In this document: positions 12,014-25,322 of the stretch, one piece after another | Position numbering within the stretch: the first letter of the stretch is position 1 | Layout of the letters: each line of letters starts with the position of its first letter | Assembly (NCBI GenBank): GCA_037501455.1 | Contig: CM074855.1 | Location: 38,039,001 to 38,103,000, forward strand | From: Lantana camara | Taxonomy: Eukaryota; Streptophyta; Magnoliopsida; Lamiales; Verbenaceae | Reading direction: 5' to 3' | DNA: 64,000 nt | Program-made: the position numbers and the translations under genes | The notes under the pieces: generated by a model | What the model saw: the letters and a program-made list of their open reading frames with translations, nothing else | The model's database searches: none | What the model was told of the DNA's origin: nothing

Positions 12014-15000
12014 GATCAAACCCTAGAGACCATGAACACTATTCGGGAGGCAGGTATCTCTCCCTTAATCTCTTAACGTGGAGTAGCTAAACTCCAGCTA
12101 AACCACTACCAAGAGTTGGTGGCAGTCCGCAGCACCAACAATACCCTCGGCCCGATACCTTTCGGTTAATTGCTCGCTACGGATACAACCGGGGCCCATA
12201 ACATGAATCAAGAACAATATTTTGCTTGCATAATCCAGAATCAACGTATTGATAAAGTGGACTTAAAATATATAATGTCCTAGTAAAACGTTGATTCCGG
12301 TATAAAAGTATTTTCCCCTTGAAAAGGGATATTGTAGTATAGTATTATGTATATCGGGTAGTAAACCGTAAATAAGATGTAGGCTTGAAAATAATTTTTT
12401 ATATAGATATATATGTATAGGCATGATTCCAGTTGAAAATATTTTAACCCCCACCTATACCGGTAGTCAGACATTGTAATATGGATTCTCGTGTGCCTTG
12501 ATGTCTCTTGGAGAGGGGGATTGTGGCGTGAGGTTGAGGGGAGAGAAGAGAGGGATTTGTGTGTTAGAAGTGAGGGAATTTGTGAGTTTAGAATGAATAT
12601 CTAAAGGGGTATTTATAGGTAGGAATGAGGGACCTTAGATCAATTTCTAAGAATTTATTAGAAATGTGGAAATCTCTACACTACACAAATGTGTGCAATT
12701 TATATAGGAGATGTGGAAATTTCTAATTTACACAATTGTGTGGAGAAATTATGTAGAAATGTGGAATTTCCTAACTCACACAAATGTATGGAATTTTATT
12801 AGGAAATGTGGAAGAATTAAATTCATTCATCTAAACTTTCTCTTTTTAGAAAGGTTATTTTAGAAAAGTGATATCATGAATGACGTCATAATAATTAAAA
12901 TAAATATAAAATAATGTAAAATTTATTCAAGAGTCGCGAGACGAGAACTTGAAGTGGTAAAAATAATAAAAGAATGAGTGAAAAGAAGCTTCGTCATGAT
13001 TATAAATGTGGGACGATTAGGTTTCTTGTTTGAAAGTTATAAACGTTAGAGATGATGAAAATCATAATGAATTATATAAACGAGGTTATGAAGAAGTTTA
13101 AAGGTTGGGAAAATTGTCATGGTTAGAGAAAAATTCAAGAAACGTTTTAAGTATAATTTTGAATATTAAATGAAAGCTAATCGTTTATGATAAAATGATA
13201 ATTTTTAAAGGGGAAAATATTTATAAAATATGCTACGGTTGGAATCAAGTTTCGGTAAATGTAAGAAAATTCACGAAATAATTCAAGGATCGTTTTGACT
13301 ATAATATTGATTAGAAAAATGTTGAAATTTGGAAATGTAGCACCCCAAACGGAAGGGGATGTGCACTATAACCCAAACTCGGTTACGAAATGGGAAGTCC
13401 GTACCCGCATCCGGATCATAGCGAACGGGAGACCACTCACACACTATGCTAGGCGGGGCTAAACTTCGAAACCAAATAAGCAATTAACCAAAATTAAATT
13501 CACGTGCGGAAGCAAATCATCAGTTCAATCACAATATAAGCAGCAAGTGACGGGTTCCACTAACATAGATACATAGTCCCGAAATTCAAACTTAAATCAT
13601 AAATCATAATTTTCACAATTCACGGGTTCAACTATCCCTAGAAGCCTGTCCCGAATATCACAAAGTACAATCAAAATATTTCATACATTCAATGCAAAAC
13701 GTAATCAATTACAATATGCGTGTAGTGTGACTCGGACTTGACCATACGACTCGACAGACCCAAAATCCCGCCTAGCACTCCAAACCTGCAAATTAACTGT
13801 AAACAAAGCTGGGTTCAGTCTATAGGAGACTGGTGGGTATAAAACGGGGTATAACATAAATAATATCATAGAATTTAAACACGCCCACATGCAAGCCATA
13901 ATCCCGTGTGAGGTTTGTTTAAATACTTCCCAAGTGGGTGAAAACAAAGTAAAACAACACTCGGGATTAGAACAATCAATTTCATTCGTTCATTCAATCA
14001 TATGGTCATTATGTGAGCCCGACGAGAGGGCGAATTCTCCAACCTTCTCCTCATGTGTGCATTAATTCCTTCATTCATTCAATCATTCATTAGTGATCAT
14101 ACCATATTCATTCATTGATTCATGCATTCATTCATTAACATTCATTCATAATCATATCAGTCATAATCATAAACATATACACCTTCTTCCTCCGGGTGGT
14201 GGACGGGATTGCAAGGCCCGACCACCTAATACAATGACCAAAGGGGGTTACATGAATTCCCCCAAAGGCACTCAGCTCCCATTCCTCGCTAATCTCCTAA
14301 CGAGGGCCAGTATCACCGTTATTATTTGTTGGGACTAGTGCATGGGGATCACTGTCAGCCCGAGCTTCCCTGGATAGCCACGTACACATAGTCCCGGGCC
14401 CCCATAAACAATGTGTTCACTGATCTCGCTAAAAAATTTGGTAAGGGATTCATGAAAGGAAAAGGGCTTTACGTTGAAAATCATAGACTCCTGAAAAGAC
14501 TCGATATATATACATATATATAATATTTTGGCTTAAAACTTCACATAAGGATATATCAGGTCATCATAGCTAATAGAAGAGAAACCCACCTATAACACCT
14601 CTTATCGAACAATACCAAAAGAAAAAGAACACTTGAGGTAGCCTATGAACCCGGTACGTCTCCGCCATGGAGAAAACTGTACAAGAACCGACATGGTGCA
14701 CTCGTGAGACTCACGACTACATATGAATCAGTTATGACGCACGACAATGAAATGCTCATGGTATGAAGTGCATAATATAGTTAATCATGTCATGAGAATG
14801 TTCTTATGTACAATTAATGTCACAATAGCACATAACCGATCAATCATTCAAGTTCAATCAATACATGAAGGTTTGAAGTTCATTCGTTCCATATCTCCCA
14901 TGTACCATATGAAATCGATCCATAAATTCCGAATAATGATCATAACATGTATTTCAACAAGTATACAAGTTATAAGAATCTTAAAAGAAGGGTAAAGTAT

Positions 15001-16095
15001 GCAATTAGGGTTCACAATCCGAGTATCAAAGTGTTCATGCGCGTTAAGGAGCATTGAAGGATGTAAATTCATATCTTGCACATAACACGCTAAACGAATC
15101 CATAAAATTCAAAAAATGAGCATAACACATATATAACATGTTAGGGTCATAAGTGGGCGTGGTAAATTACGAGGAAAATGGAAAAGAAGCGTAAGAAGAA
15201 ACTTCGAACATGATCTTGCAAAATCTGACAGTTTTCCACAATGCACAAGCTACCATGAAACGAGGATATCTGAAGTTTGAGAAGTCCAAATTGGGTTTTG
15301 TTTGTTGGATATGAAACTAGACATGTAGACCTTTAAAATGGTATGTGGCTCAAATCGTGGTTCAAAGCGAGGTTAAAATGGCGTAGGTTTGAAATTGGAT
15401 GAATGCAAATTCCCGTTAAAGTGGTGACACAATTTTCAAATGAGCAATTTTCACCAATGAGAAACGATATCGAGATGATTCCAATTGGAGAATGTTTTAA
15501 ACTTCAAGAGGTTTCCATGGGTTCAAAAATCAGGTTAATTGGAGTTCATTTGGATAGTTAACGATGGATAAAACCAAGACAGAAATGAATAAAAGAACAA
15601 AATGGTAGGCCAGTCAAAAGGGAGGGTAACGGGGGTTAACACTTTCAAGGAAAAATTTGGTAGCGGGCGTTAACGGCAACAGGCGATTTAAAGCTTGGAA
15701 ATGGTGGTGGTAACAGACGTTAACAATTTCAAGTGAAAAAAGGGTAATGGGCATTAACGGCGTCAGGCGAGGTTCCCCTGTTTTCCTGCTCTGTTCCGAA
15801 ACAACAACAACAACAACAAAGCTTCCATGTCCAACTCGAACCAAATCATCCCAAACAACAACAAAACACTAGCTAACCACATAATTAACCAATAGAACTC
15901 AAGGAAACATGTATATGATTCATATATCTCAAATAAACATCAATCAATCCAAGGGAACATGCATAAATTCACCAAAGTTCACACATAAAACCCTTAAATA
16001 TGAAAGGTGATCAATCATGCCCCAATCTCATATACTCATGATATATTTGCACAAAACCAAACCAATATCATCATATAAACCTCATATAAACTCAT
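12014..16095. repeat. Tandem duplication, copy 2
   Basis: Second copy of 3986-8657, lacking the Helitron. The left flank is the end of LTR B. On the right it runs without a break into the remainder of LTR H and then G. Differences from copy 1 include CTGTAAAAGAATTG versus CTGCAAATTAACTG near 13790 and single substitutions throughout. Confidence 0.9.
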
Positions 16096-16834
16096 GGGAT
16101 GCAAAAGACCACAAACCCTAACATATACTTCAAGAATTCGTCAAACCCCTAAGCAAGATCTTACCTTGGTTGAGTGAAGAGATGGAGGAGATGAAGAGAT
16201 GAAAGTGTATACCTTGAATTCTTGTTGAAAAGAGAAGCAAATCTTGGCCTCCTTGCTTCCTTTGTGGATCGAATGAAGGGAGGGAGACTGGAGGAATTGC
16301 TTTGTTCTTGGATGAAGAAAGATGATGAAATGAGTGTATGTATATGTGTGTATAGCTTATATCGATCAAAAAGGGGAGAAAAGGGATGAAATTACGACTT
16401 GGTCCTTAGAGAATTTAAGTGAATGCAATTAGATCTCAAGTTTCATGAATGCTACAATTAAATCTACTTAAATTATCAATTAAGTCCAAAGGTCTCTAAA
16501 TGTGATCAACCAAGGACAATTATTCAAGGATTTTCATAATTGAAATTAGTGTAACACTTAAGCATGCTCGCATAATTTAAATACATAACCCACAGAATAA
16601 GATTCATGAAAGAAGAAATTGAATAACACAATTAAAGAAATGAAAAGGGAATTAAATTCAAAGATAAACGAATCAATTTCCAAGTCATTAAGCCATACAC
16701 GCATAACGTTCCAAATTCGAATAAAACGATTATAAAATAACTTCATATAATTCAAATACAACACACAAACACTATAATAAACACATTATCACATAAATGT
16801 CATACCTGTACGGCCGAAGACGCGGGTCGTTACA
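13336..16834 (-). mobile_element. Solo LTR of family H, duplicate copy 2 (complete)
   Basis: 3499 bp, from TGTAGCACCCC to GGGTCGTTACA in the reversed reading. It has a perfect 5-bp target duplication GGAAA (13331-13335 and 16835-16839) inside LTR G. No internal region remains, so it is a solo LTR. It carries the donor-like CCAAG|GTAAGA on the minus strand (GT at 16164-16163) and the palindrome cluster at about 15627-15759. A TATA-like stretch lies near 16345-16360. Confidence 0.93.
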
Positions 16835-17077
16835 GGAAATCTCTAAATTTAGGGTTAAAGTAGGGTTTTTGGCCGGTTTTGGTTATTACGGGAGTTATAA
16901 TGAGAATTAAGGGTTGGAAATGATGTCATAATTCATAAAATTTCATAAGGATTCATTTGAACCCAATATTGGATTGGTAACAATGTCCCGAAAATTTTCT
17001 ACATTTAGGGATGAATAGTAACTAGGGACTTTAAAAGTAATTCTTCTTAGCCCCGAAATCCGGGATGTTACAAATCA

Positions 17078-19099
17078 CATCAAGGGTTGTAGGTCGTGAT
17101 AACTAAAAGAAAGAAACCTCACCTTGTCGACCACACAGACGAAGTAAACCGAAACACACCTAAAAGACCACCTCCTTTCCCTCAAAACAAAGCTCTAAAC
17201 AAAACAAAGGACAAAAGACGGACTTAGACTCTCAAATGAACCACATAGACACTCGGCATATGCATACGGATGCAAGAGATGCAAAAGAGATGCAATGCAT
17301 TAACATGTAACGCATCCAAGTTCATAACAAATCATAAGTCTCCTAACTCATATCAAATAATTCATAAATTTCATATAACATGCATAACATATCATACAAC
17401 ATGTTTGGAAGACAATTCATATCATAAAAAGGGAAGGAAAATCATACAAGGCACATAAACGAAACATGAAGTCATATACGCACATTAAGATAGCATATTG
17501 AATGTATGAAGCCATAAATAAAAAACGAGCACGTAAAACACGCCATAAATTCAAAGCATAACTCTTAACACACACTATGACATGTTATCATCACATTCAT
17601 ATCATAAAAGAAGCAAGAAGATCTCATGCAAATTAAATGAACGAATCATTCATGCATACTTGCACGTAGGAGACATATTAAACGTATTTCGTCATATAAC
17701 ATGCAAATGGGCACCCAAACCATGAAATAAATCCATAATAAATCATATAACATAATATAAAGCAAGTTGTCATATATTAATCATCTAAGAGCAAAGAAAA
17801 ACAAGCAACACGCAAACAAACCCGAAAACGAACAAACACAACACAGCAACTCGAAACTGGGGCAAAATGGGGTCGCGCCTAAAGGGTGGTCACGCACCCT
17901 CTAGCACACACAGCAGGCCAAAAAGGGGTCGCGGCCACTACTAAAATTGAACTAATCCCGGTCGCGGCCATGACCCACAACGCAGTAGCAGCAAAACAGG
18001 GGAACAACAGTGAAAACTCAACCAAAAACCATCTTAAATCATGCTAGCATGTAAGGGAAAGATCATACAATTAATATACATCAATTTCAGGTCCTAAATC
18101 ATGTAAAAACCGAACTAATCATGCAAGGAATGGAAGAAGAAGGATCAAACATACATGTTCTTCATTTTCATACAAATGCATTTATGATATCCATAAATAT
18201 ATGTAACCAGCAACTGAATTGAAGTTGTACAAATAATAAAGGGTGTCTTAGGTTCATAAATGATGCATTAAACCAACAAGAATCATGAGAATTCATGCCA
18301 AATTCATCTAAACCCTTATTATTCATCTCATGAACCAAATCATGCTTAATACTCCACCAAATTCAGGATATGAGCACTCAAAACAAATATTAGAAGATGG
18401 AGAACAAATTACCGGACTTACCTTTTGAATTTGAGGCGATTCCGAGTTGTATGGAGCAAGAAATGGCCAAATAAATAGTACTTTTCCCCTTCTCTCTCTC
18501 TCGGGATGAACTGCTGCTTTTCCTTTCTTTTTCTTGATGAGGTCCGAATGAGGGGCTAATGGAGTGAGAGAGGGTCAATTTAGGATTATATGGGTTCAAG
18601 TATGGGGCGATTCGGATAAGAAACGAGTCGGTTATGATTAAAACGGGCGAACATGGCAAATCTGTCACAAGGGTAATGTTTCGGGCAAAATTTGGAGGAT
18701 CAAAAGAGCTTCAAAAATTACAAAATTAGGTTCATTAGCTTCCATTCTTCGTTACGATTCTAACTCTTCTTTCGGAATTCGAATCCGAATTCCGGAGCCC
18801 AAGTTACGCCTTCCGGAACAGGAGGTGCACAAAAACTAGTTAGGCCCTCGAGTCCCTTAACAAATAAAACGGTTCAAAACCGTATCAAACAAACTCAAAA
18901 ACATAAAACAAACACGTAGACAAATTCATAATAAACATATTTCATGCGTAACACGTAGTCACATACTTGGAAGCAAATACGGGGTCGAACGGATCAAATG
19001 GGGAAACAAACGGGGTTAAAACGAACAAAAACTTAACAAACGCGTTCAAAACACTCTCGAAAGTGTGCACCTGTGCGGCCCAAAAATCAGGATGTTACA
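17078..19099 (-). mobile_element. Element I 3' LTR, U3-side part
   Basis: Continues the LTR interrupted at 3250; 17073-17077 is the second copy of AATCA. It matches 23208-25322. It ends ATCAGGATGTTACA, the reversed LTR start. It contains the donor-like GTAAGTCC near 18420 and the GGTCGCGGCC palindrome in mutated form near 17968. The reversed U3 motif GAATTCGAATCCGAATTCC lies at about 18776. Confidence 0.88.
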
Positions 19100-19101
19100 A
19101 A

Positions 19102-19112
19102 CTTTCCCCCTT
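19102..19112 (-). other. Polypurine tract of element I
   Basis: CTTTCCCCCTT on the plus strand reads AAGGGGGAAAG on the minus strand, immediately before the 3' LTR start. The same arrangement AAGGGGGtag precedes the F 3' LTR at 63540. In LTR retrotransposons this tract primes plus-strand DNA synthesis. Confidence 0.8.
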
Positions 19113-21903
19113 CAAAAGGACCTGTCCTCAGGTCCTAAAGCGGGATCTTGAACGCCTCTAAAACGAAGTCCACTCTACACTTCCAGTGCGCCGCTCCGAG
19201 CTAGGCAAACTATAGACTCCTCGGGATACTAGTCCCTGAATTAGAAATAAGGAAAACTTCATGTATCCCGATACTTGGTGGTACCTACCGAATCCAAGTA
19301 AATACCATTTTAAGAGATGCTTCTAAAGAAGTCTCGATCTCTCACTTCCACCCTCAGGGTCTTCTCTTCTGAACCATGAAGCTCTCGAAACCTCGTCGAA
19401 CCACCGAAGCCATGAGAATTTAGGTCTACTTGTTGAGACAAGTCACTACTTAATTCTCATCGAGATCTCCTTAGCCTTAGCAAACCGGACACGAAGTCCT
19501 TCGTCGTTTGCTCCCACTTCCAAATAGAATTTAGAAGTAGTTGGAGAACCCACTGATCCTTAATGTTCGGTCTTCAACCAATGGCACTTTAAACATTGTT
19601 ACAAGAAGTCTACAATGTCCTTTCTTTTGCCAACACATCCTTACCAGTTCTTCAAACCCTCGGACCAAGAGTGAGGTAACCTTGTGAGCTTGCACTACTA
19701 GAGGTGTTAACTACATTTTTCCGAAAGCCACGAGCAACCAAAGCCTTCCTTAGTGCCTCAATTGCAACAAGGTAGTCTTGAGTACCCTCGGGTAAACAAA
19801 GCTACACCAAAGGCAACTCTCTTCAAACACCTCATCCCACTCTAACCGTGCCTCTTCTTATCGTTCGTGTCATGGGATGGCCACTGAAAGAAGACAATTC
19901 CACTGTTGAATCCCAATAACACTAGAGACTTGTTCTCTGAGGCAATTCTCGGTTCTTCTTCTCAAATGCGTAGTTGGTAATACCCTTAAAAAAAAAAAAC
20001 CAACTCGGCGAAGACCACGGAACCCCTGGAAAACACGAACACCACTTCGAAGAGACAAGGGGTATTTATCTTCCATAGTTAACCTGTGCAGCTCACGGTA
20101 GATTAAATTCATCTTAAATCTCGTCCTCTCCCGATAGGACCAAGTACTCCACAAAGAAGTACCCGAACTGATGATACTACCTTCTAAGAGCTCTTCAACT
20201 ACGTCTTGAACTCCCACAACACTGGAGTCTCAAAGCAAGGTTAAATTCCGGGATAAAGGTCACGACCACTTCAATGTCCCTATTGGAAGGAAATGAATTC
20301 CAACTTTCAAGGAAACATTAAAGAAGTCGTACTACAACCCTTGTCTCTTCAAGCTTGTCTCTATCCTTCGGTTGACCCAAAGGTAAGCCACAAAGCTTGT
20401 TGCACCATCCCGAAATAACCAACCGCCTCCACAAAGGATAAGAACGGGTTGGTCTTCCATCTAACACCCGAAAATATCGTTGAGCCCGAATGCACCTCCT
20501 AAGAGCAACCACCAACTTGGCACTGTGCTCGAATGAACAACCCATACCTTAAGGTAACCCCGTACCTCTACAAGAAAACACTTTTGAGAAGCCCACCGAC
20601 GACCTCAACCCTCGCAACTCATAAACACCCGACTCTCAACTCACAAACTCTCTTCAAAAAGAGAGTTCCCCACCAAATAAAGCAATACACACGCAACAAA
20701 ACAAGCGTAAGAAGCAACACAGGCAACAACACCAAGCACAAGGAGCAACGAAGTGAGAGAAAATAAACAAAGAGTGGGTTTCCCCGAGATAAAATATGCA
20801 TGAATGACATGCCATATATGTTTAATGTACCGGTCACCAAGGTGGAAGTGTTGAATCCGGTGTCAACTTCTTGCTTGCTAAAGAGTCATCTTATATTTGA
20901 ACCAGGATCTTGAAGTCACGGCGCTTCGTAGGCTTCATCTTCTTGTTATTCCTCGAACAATCTCTCACTAAGTTTTGAAATTTCCCCACGCTTGAAGCAC
21001 TCATTCAATCTCTTTGTATGGATTTCTTCCACGTGATTCGAACTTCAAGATGTTATTGGTGGCTTGGAAAATTTTTGAGAATTTCCTTGTAGCACGAATC
21101 TCTTGTTTGCACTTGAATTCGGTCCAAGTTCTCGTTCCACATAGGAGGGTGAAAATTCATTCGTTGTTCATTCACCTCTACTTCTCTTATCATCTCGGAT
21201 CATGTATGCACCTTTTAGAATTTTGAAAGACTTGTTGAATTCATCTCTACACGCCGGGATTTGACTTTGAACTTTAGAGCTATCTCCCTCGGCATTAATC
21301 TCTCAATTTCTAATTTTAAAATTATCCATTTTCTTTGATTCTCACTTGAAGTTGAAGAACTCGCAGAATTTACTTCCCATTGATCGTAGAGGAAAGTACT
21401 TGTAGCAACCCCGAATAAAATCTCCTAAGTGAACTCCCCCCAAACTCTTTCATATTTCAAATTCTTTTTGCTTGAAATTCTTGAAACTCGATCTTAAACT
21501 TTGGATGAGAAAAATTCACTTCACCTTTCTTGAAATATTCTCGGGTAAGTCTTCTAAAACTATTGCACCTCGGATATCTCTTCTCGATCTTGGCATCATC
21601 ATCTTTAATTCACCTCGGAGGACCAAAATTCTCTAAACTCCTATGGACTGAAAGCACTTGTTTCCTTTATCCTTTTCCCGGTGATATTGATTGATATGGA
21701 AGTGATATCCATAAATAAGAAGACATTTTCCAAGAAATATCGATGCATGCGGGGTTTCAGTGCATGTTCATGTGCACGATTAAGACAAATAATAACAAAT
21801 AATTCACATAGATGAGATAGTAAATGCAAACAAACACATAATCCTAAGCTAAACAACCTGACATACTCGAAACGACTCAGGAGCTCCAGTTTTGCAACCA
21901 AGA

Positions 21904-21915
21904 GCTCTGATACCA
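21904..21915 (-). other. Primer binding site of element I
   Basis: GCTCTGATACCA on the plus strand is TGGTATCAGAGC on the minus strand. It is complementary to the 3' end of initiator methionine tRNA and lies 8 nt inside the 5' LTR border. Confidence 0.9.
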
Positions 21916-21923
21916 CTTTAGGT

Positions 21924-24900
21924 TGTAGTACCCGAGAGCGCATGGCATTGCACCCCCCGTACTGTAGCCCGATACGTGTAACAAAATGGAAACTCCGCAC
22001 ACACACCAAGCCACAGCGAACGGGTGATAACAAAAACTCACACACTACCTAGGCGGTCTAGACCCTAATACAAAGTGCGCATACAAAATCAAAAACGGAT
22101 GCAGAAGCACCAGGAACAACATATACAATCATACATGCTCGAATTAATAAAAATTATACATATCATGCCCATCCAAGGCCAAATAAATCATACGAGGTTC
22201 TAAGTTCAAATCCTAAATCATAACTTATACAAATTTTACATACGTATCATAATCGTAATACCCATGCAAAAAGTAAAGATGCAAAGACTCGACTGACAAA
22301 CTCGAATAAAACTAAACAAAGGACCACCGCCTAGCACGCTCCAACCTGCACCTACAAACTCAACAAAACAGAAGGGGAAAAAAAAGAAGACAACGAGGAG
22401 GGGTCAGTCCTAACGACTGGTGAGGGGGCTAACACACTCACACATACGTATACATAGAGCAGAGCATATTCAAAATTAGAAGGTTCATGAACCGGGGCGT
22501 GGTTTTTGCAATCCAAATCATTTTAACACATGATAATAAATATAAGGAAAAAAAGTTAAGGATGAAGGCCAAAATCAACCAAATTTTAGTACTTATCAAT
22601 CCACTCCCGTTTCACAAACCAAGTTCAGAATCACACACACAACTCGGCGAGTACGAGCCTCAGACCAACCTAACTTCGTTCATAAGTCAAACATATAAAT
22701 CAAAAGGAAACATAATTCAGAATCAAACAAATATACCTCTTCTCCGGGTGATGGAAGGGTGTATACTCCCCTAACCATCGTTCATATAGTATGGGTCATG
22801 AGTTTCATGACGCTTACGCCTCAGGACTCCTTCCCCCACCAAGTCTCCTAGTGGGGTCAGGGTTGATCCTTAAGTTGAAGACAGTACTCGGGACTGCCCG
22901 ACAGCCCACACCGTCCCGGGTCTCCTTCGCACAAATCTCTGGGGCCCATTCTAATTGTTCAAATTGCTCAAAAGTTCGAAAGTTCTTAATTTTCAAAATC
23001 CAACATAGTTTTCAAAACATAACTCGCGGTTTCAAAATATACTCACACCAACTCTTTTCAAAACAAACGAACGAAAATATTTCTTACATATACATAAAAG
23101 AGTTTTCAAATATTTCATAACAAAAGGGCCAAAATCCCACATAATATGCATCAAACACATATCTAAATACTTATAAATATACTTAGGTCGCATGCGGGCT
23201 TAAATCACATCAAGGGTTGTAGGTCCTGATAACTAAAAGAAAGAAACCTCACCTTGTCGACCACATGGACGAAGTAAACCGAAACACGCCTAAAATACCA
23301 CCTCCTTTACCTCGAAACAAAGCTCTAAACAAAACAAAGGACAAAAGACGGACTTAGACTCTCAAATGAACCACATAGACGCTCGGCACATGCATACGGA
23401 TGCAAGAGATGCAAAAGAGATACAATGCATTAACATGTAACGCATGCAAGTCCATAACAAATGATAAGTCTCCTAACTCATATCAAATAATTCATAAATT
23501 TCATATAACATGCATAACATATCATACAACATGTTAGGAAGACAATTCATATCATAAAAAGGGCAAGGAAAATCATACAAGGCACATAAACGAAACATGA
23601 AGTCATATACGCACGTTAAGCTAGCATATTGAATGTATGAAGCCATAAATAAAAAAAGAGCACGTAAAACACGCCATAAATTCATAGCATAACCCTTAAC
23701 ACACACTATGACATGTTACCGTCACATTCTTATCATAAAAGAAGCAAAAAGATCTCATGCAAATTAAATGAAAGAATCATTCATGCATATATGCACGTAG
23801 GAGACATATTAAACGTATTTCGTCATATAACATGCAAAAGGGCACCCAAACCATGAAATAAATCCATAATAAATCATATAACTCGATATAAAGTAAGTTG
23901 TCATATATTAATCATCTAAGAGAAAAGAAAAACAAGCAACACGCGAACAAACCCGAAAACGAACAAACACAACGCAGCAACTCGAAACTGGGGCAAAATG
24001 GGGTCGCGCCTAAAGGGTGGCCGCGCACCCTCCAGCACACACAGCAGGCCAAAAAGGGGTCGTGGCCACTACCAAAATTGAACTAATCCCGGTCGCGGCC
24101 GCGACCCACAACGCAGAAGTAGCAAAATAGGGGAATAACGGCGAAAACTCAACCAAAAACCATCTTAAATCATGCTAGCATGTAAGGGAAAGATCATACA
24201 ATTAATATACATCAATTTCAGGTCCTAAATCATGTAAAAACCGAACTAATCATGCACGGAATGGAAGAAGAAGGATCAAACATACATGTTCTTCATTTTC
24301 ATACAAATGAATTTATGATATCAATAAATATATGCAACCACCAACTGAATTGAAGTTGTACAAATAATAAAGGGCGTCTTAGGTTCATAAATGATGCATT
24401 AAACCAACAAGAATCATGAGAATTCATGCCAAATTCATCAAATTCATCTAAACCCTTACTATTCATCTCATGAACCAAATCATGCTTAATACTCCACTGA
24501 ATTCAGAAAACGAGCACTCAAAACAAATATTAGAAGATGGATAACGAATTACCGGACTTACCTTTCGAATTTGAGGCGATTCCGAGTTGTATGGAGCAAG
24601 AAATGGCCAAATGAATAGTATTTTCCCCCTTCTCTCTCTCTCTCTCGGGATGAACTGCTGCTTTTCCTTTCTTTTTCTTGCTGGGGTCCGAATGAGGGGC
24701 TAATGGTGTGAGATAGGGTCAAGTTAGGGTTATATGGGTTCAAGTATGGGGCGATTCGGATAAGACGGGTCGGTTATGATTAAAACGGGTGAACATGGCA
24801 AATCTGTCACATGGGTCATGTTTTGGGCAAAATTCGGAGTATCAAAAGAGCTTCAAAAGTTATAAAAAGGTTTATTATCTTCCATTCTTCGTTACGAATC

Positions 24901-25322
24901 CAACGCTTCTTTCGGAATTCGAATCCGAATTCCCGAGCCCAAGTTACGCCTTCCGGAACAAGAGGTGCGCTAAAACGAGTTAGGCCCTCGAGTCACTTAA
25001 CAAATAAAACGGTTCAAAACCGTATCAAACAAACTCAAAAACATAAAACAAGCACATAGAAAAATTTATAATAAACATATTTCATGTATAACACGTAGTC
25101 ACATACTTGGAAGCTAATACAGGGTTGAACGGATTAAACGGGGAAACAAACGGGGTCAAAACGAACAAAAACTTAACAAAGTGTAACAATTAATTATTCA
25201 AATAATCAATTAGGCATATAATCAATTTAATAAATACGTAAAAGTATAAATAATTAAATAAAACGCGTGCAAAACACTCTCGAAAGTGCGTACCTGTACG
25301 GTCGAAAAATCGGGATGTTACA
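21924..25322 (-). mobile_element. Element I 5' LTR
   Basis: 3399 bp, starting (reversed end) TGTAGTACCCG and ending GGGATGTTACA. It is the complete reference copy for the split 3' LTR. It contains the donor-like GAAAG|GTAAGT on the minus strand (GT at 24561-24560), the palindrome GGTCGCGGCCGCGACC (24091-24106), the AGTC-GACT hairpin (22405-22418) and the GCTAGGCGGT arm near 22330. Long open frames in it (for example 22487-22774) also occur in the 3' LTR but look non-coding. Confidence 0.9.
24091..24106. repeat. Perfect 16-bp palindrome of LTR I
   Basis: GGTCGCGGCCGCGACC, preceded within 110 bp by weaker relatives (GGTCGCGCC, GGTCGTGGCCAC). The 3' LTR copy near 17968 reads GGTCGCGGCCATGACC, with a broken arm. 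It takes the place that the AAATCC-GGATTT palindromes hold in the related family B. Confidence 0.85.

Larger units (their letters stand above)
3251..17072 (-). mobile_element. Solo LTR of family G (minus strand), heavily invaded
   Basis: It begins TGTAGCGCCTCCCC and ends GGGATGTTACA, the two LTR ends read in reverse. It is flanked by the perfect 5-bp duplication AATCA (3246-3250 and 17073-17077), and the flanks rejoin into the continuous LTR of element I seen uninterrupted near 23207. Its own sequence is 3251-4381, 4981-5905, the duplicate 12014-13335, and 16840-17072. The rest is Helitron, LTR H (two copies) and LTR B. No primer site, gag or pol lies between the ends. It is related to the plus-strand G LTR at 32603-46493: CTAGAGGTATCTTGAAG is shared in reverse near 3590. 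Confidence 0.85.
19100..21923 (-). pseudogene. Element I interior with pol remnants
   Basis: A 2.8-kb interior, too short for a full gag-pol. On the minus strand, 20217-19870 retains the RT signature NLIYRELHRLTMEDKYPL, equivalent to the C-I-D-Y-R-E-L-N motif of element A. Around 20400-20318 it retains GQPKDRDKLEE, equivalent to the PR-RT linker ([10 protein letters not shown]) of A. Stops and frameshifts are frequent. Neither the RT catalytic FIDD nor the integrase motifs were found. I recognise nothing coding in 20550-21900 or 19113-19860. Confidence 0.7.
2083..25322 (-). mobile_element. Element I: Ty3/gypsy LTR retrotransposon with nested insertions
   Basis: Reading leftward on the minus strand, it has a 5' LTR (25322-21924), primer site (21915-21904), decayed interior with pol remnants, polypurine tract (19112-19102), and a 3' LTR in two pieces (19099-17078 and 3250-2083). 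The two LTRs are clearly homologous, for example around 22040-22200 versus 2083-2240 and 17073-17500 versus 23205-23600. The 3' LTR is split by solo LTR G. Its outermost 116 bp (present at 21924-22039) are missing on the left. ATCTC occurs at both outer borders (2078-2082 and 25323-25327) and may be the target duplication. It sits inside the LINE. Confidence 0.85.
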
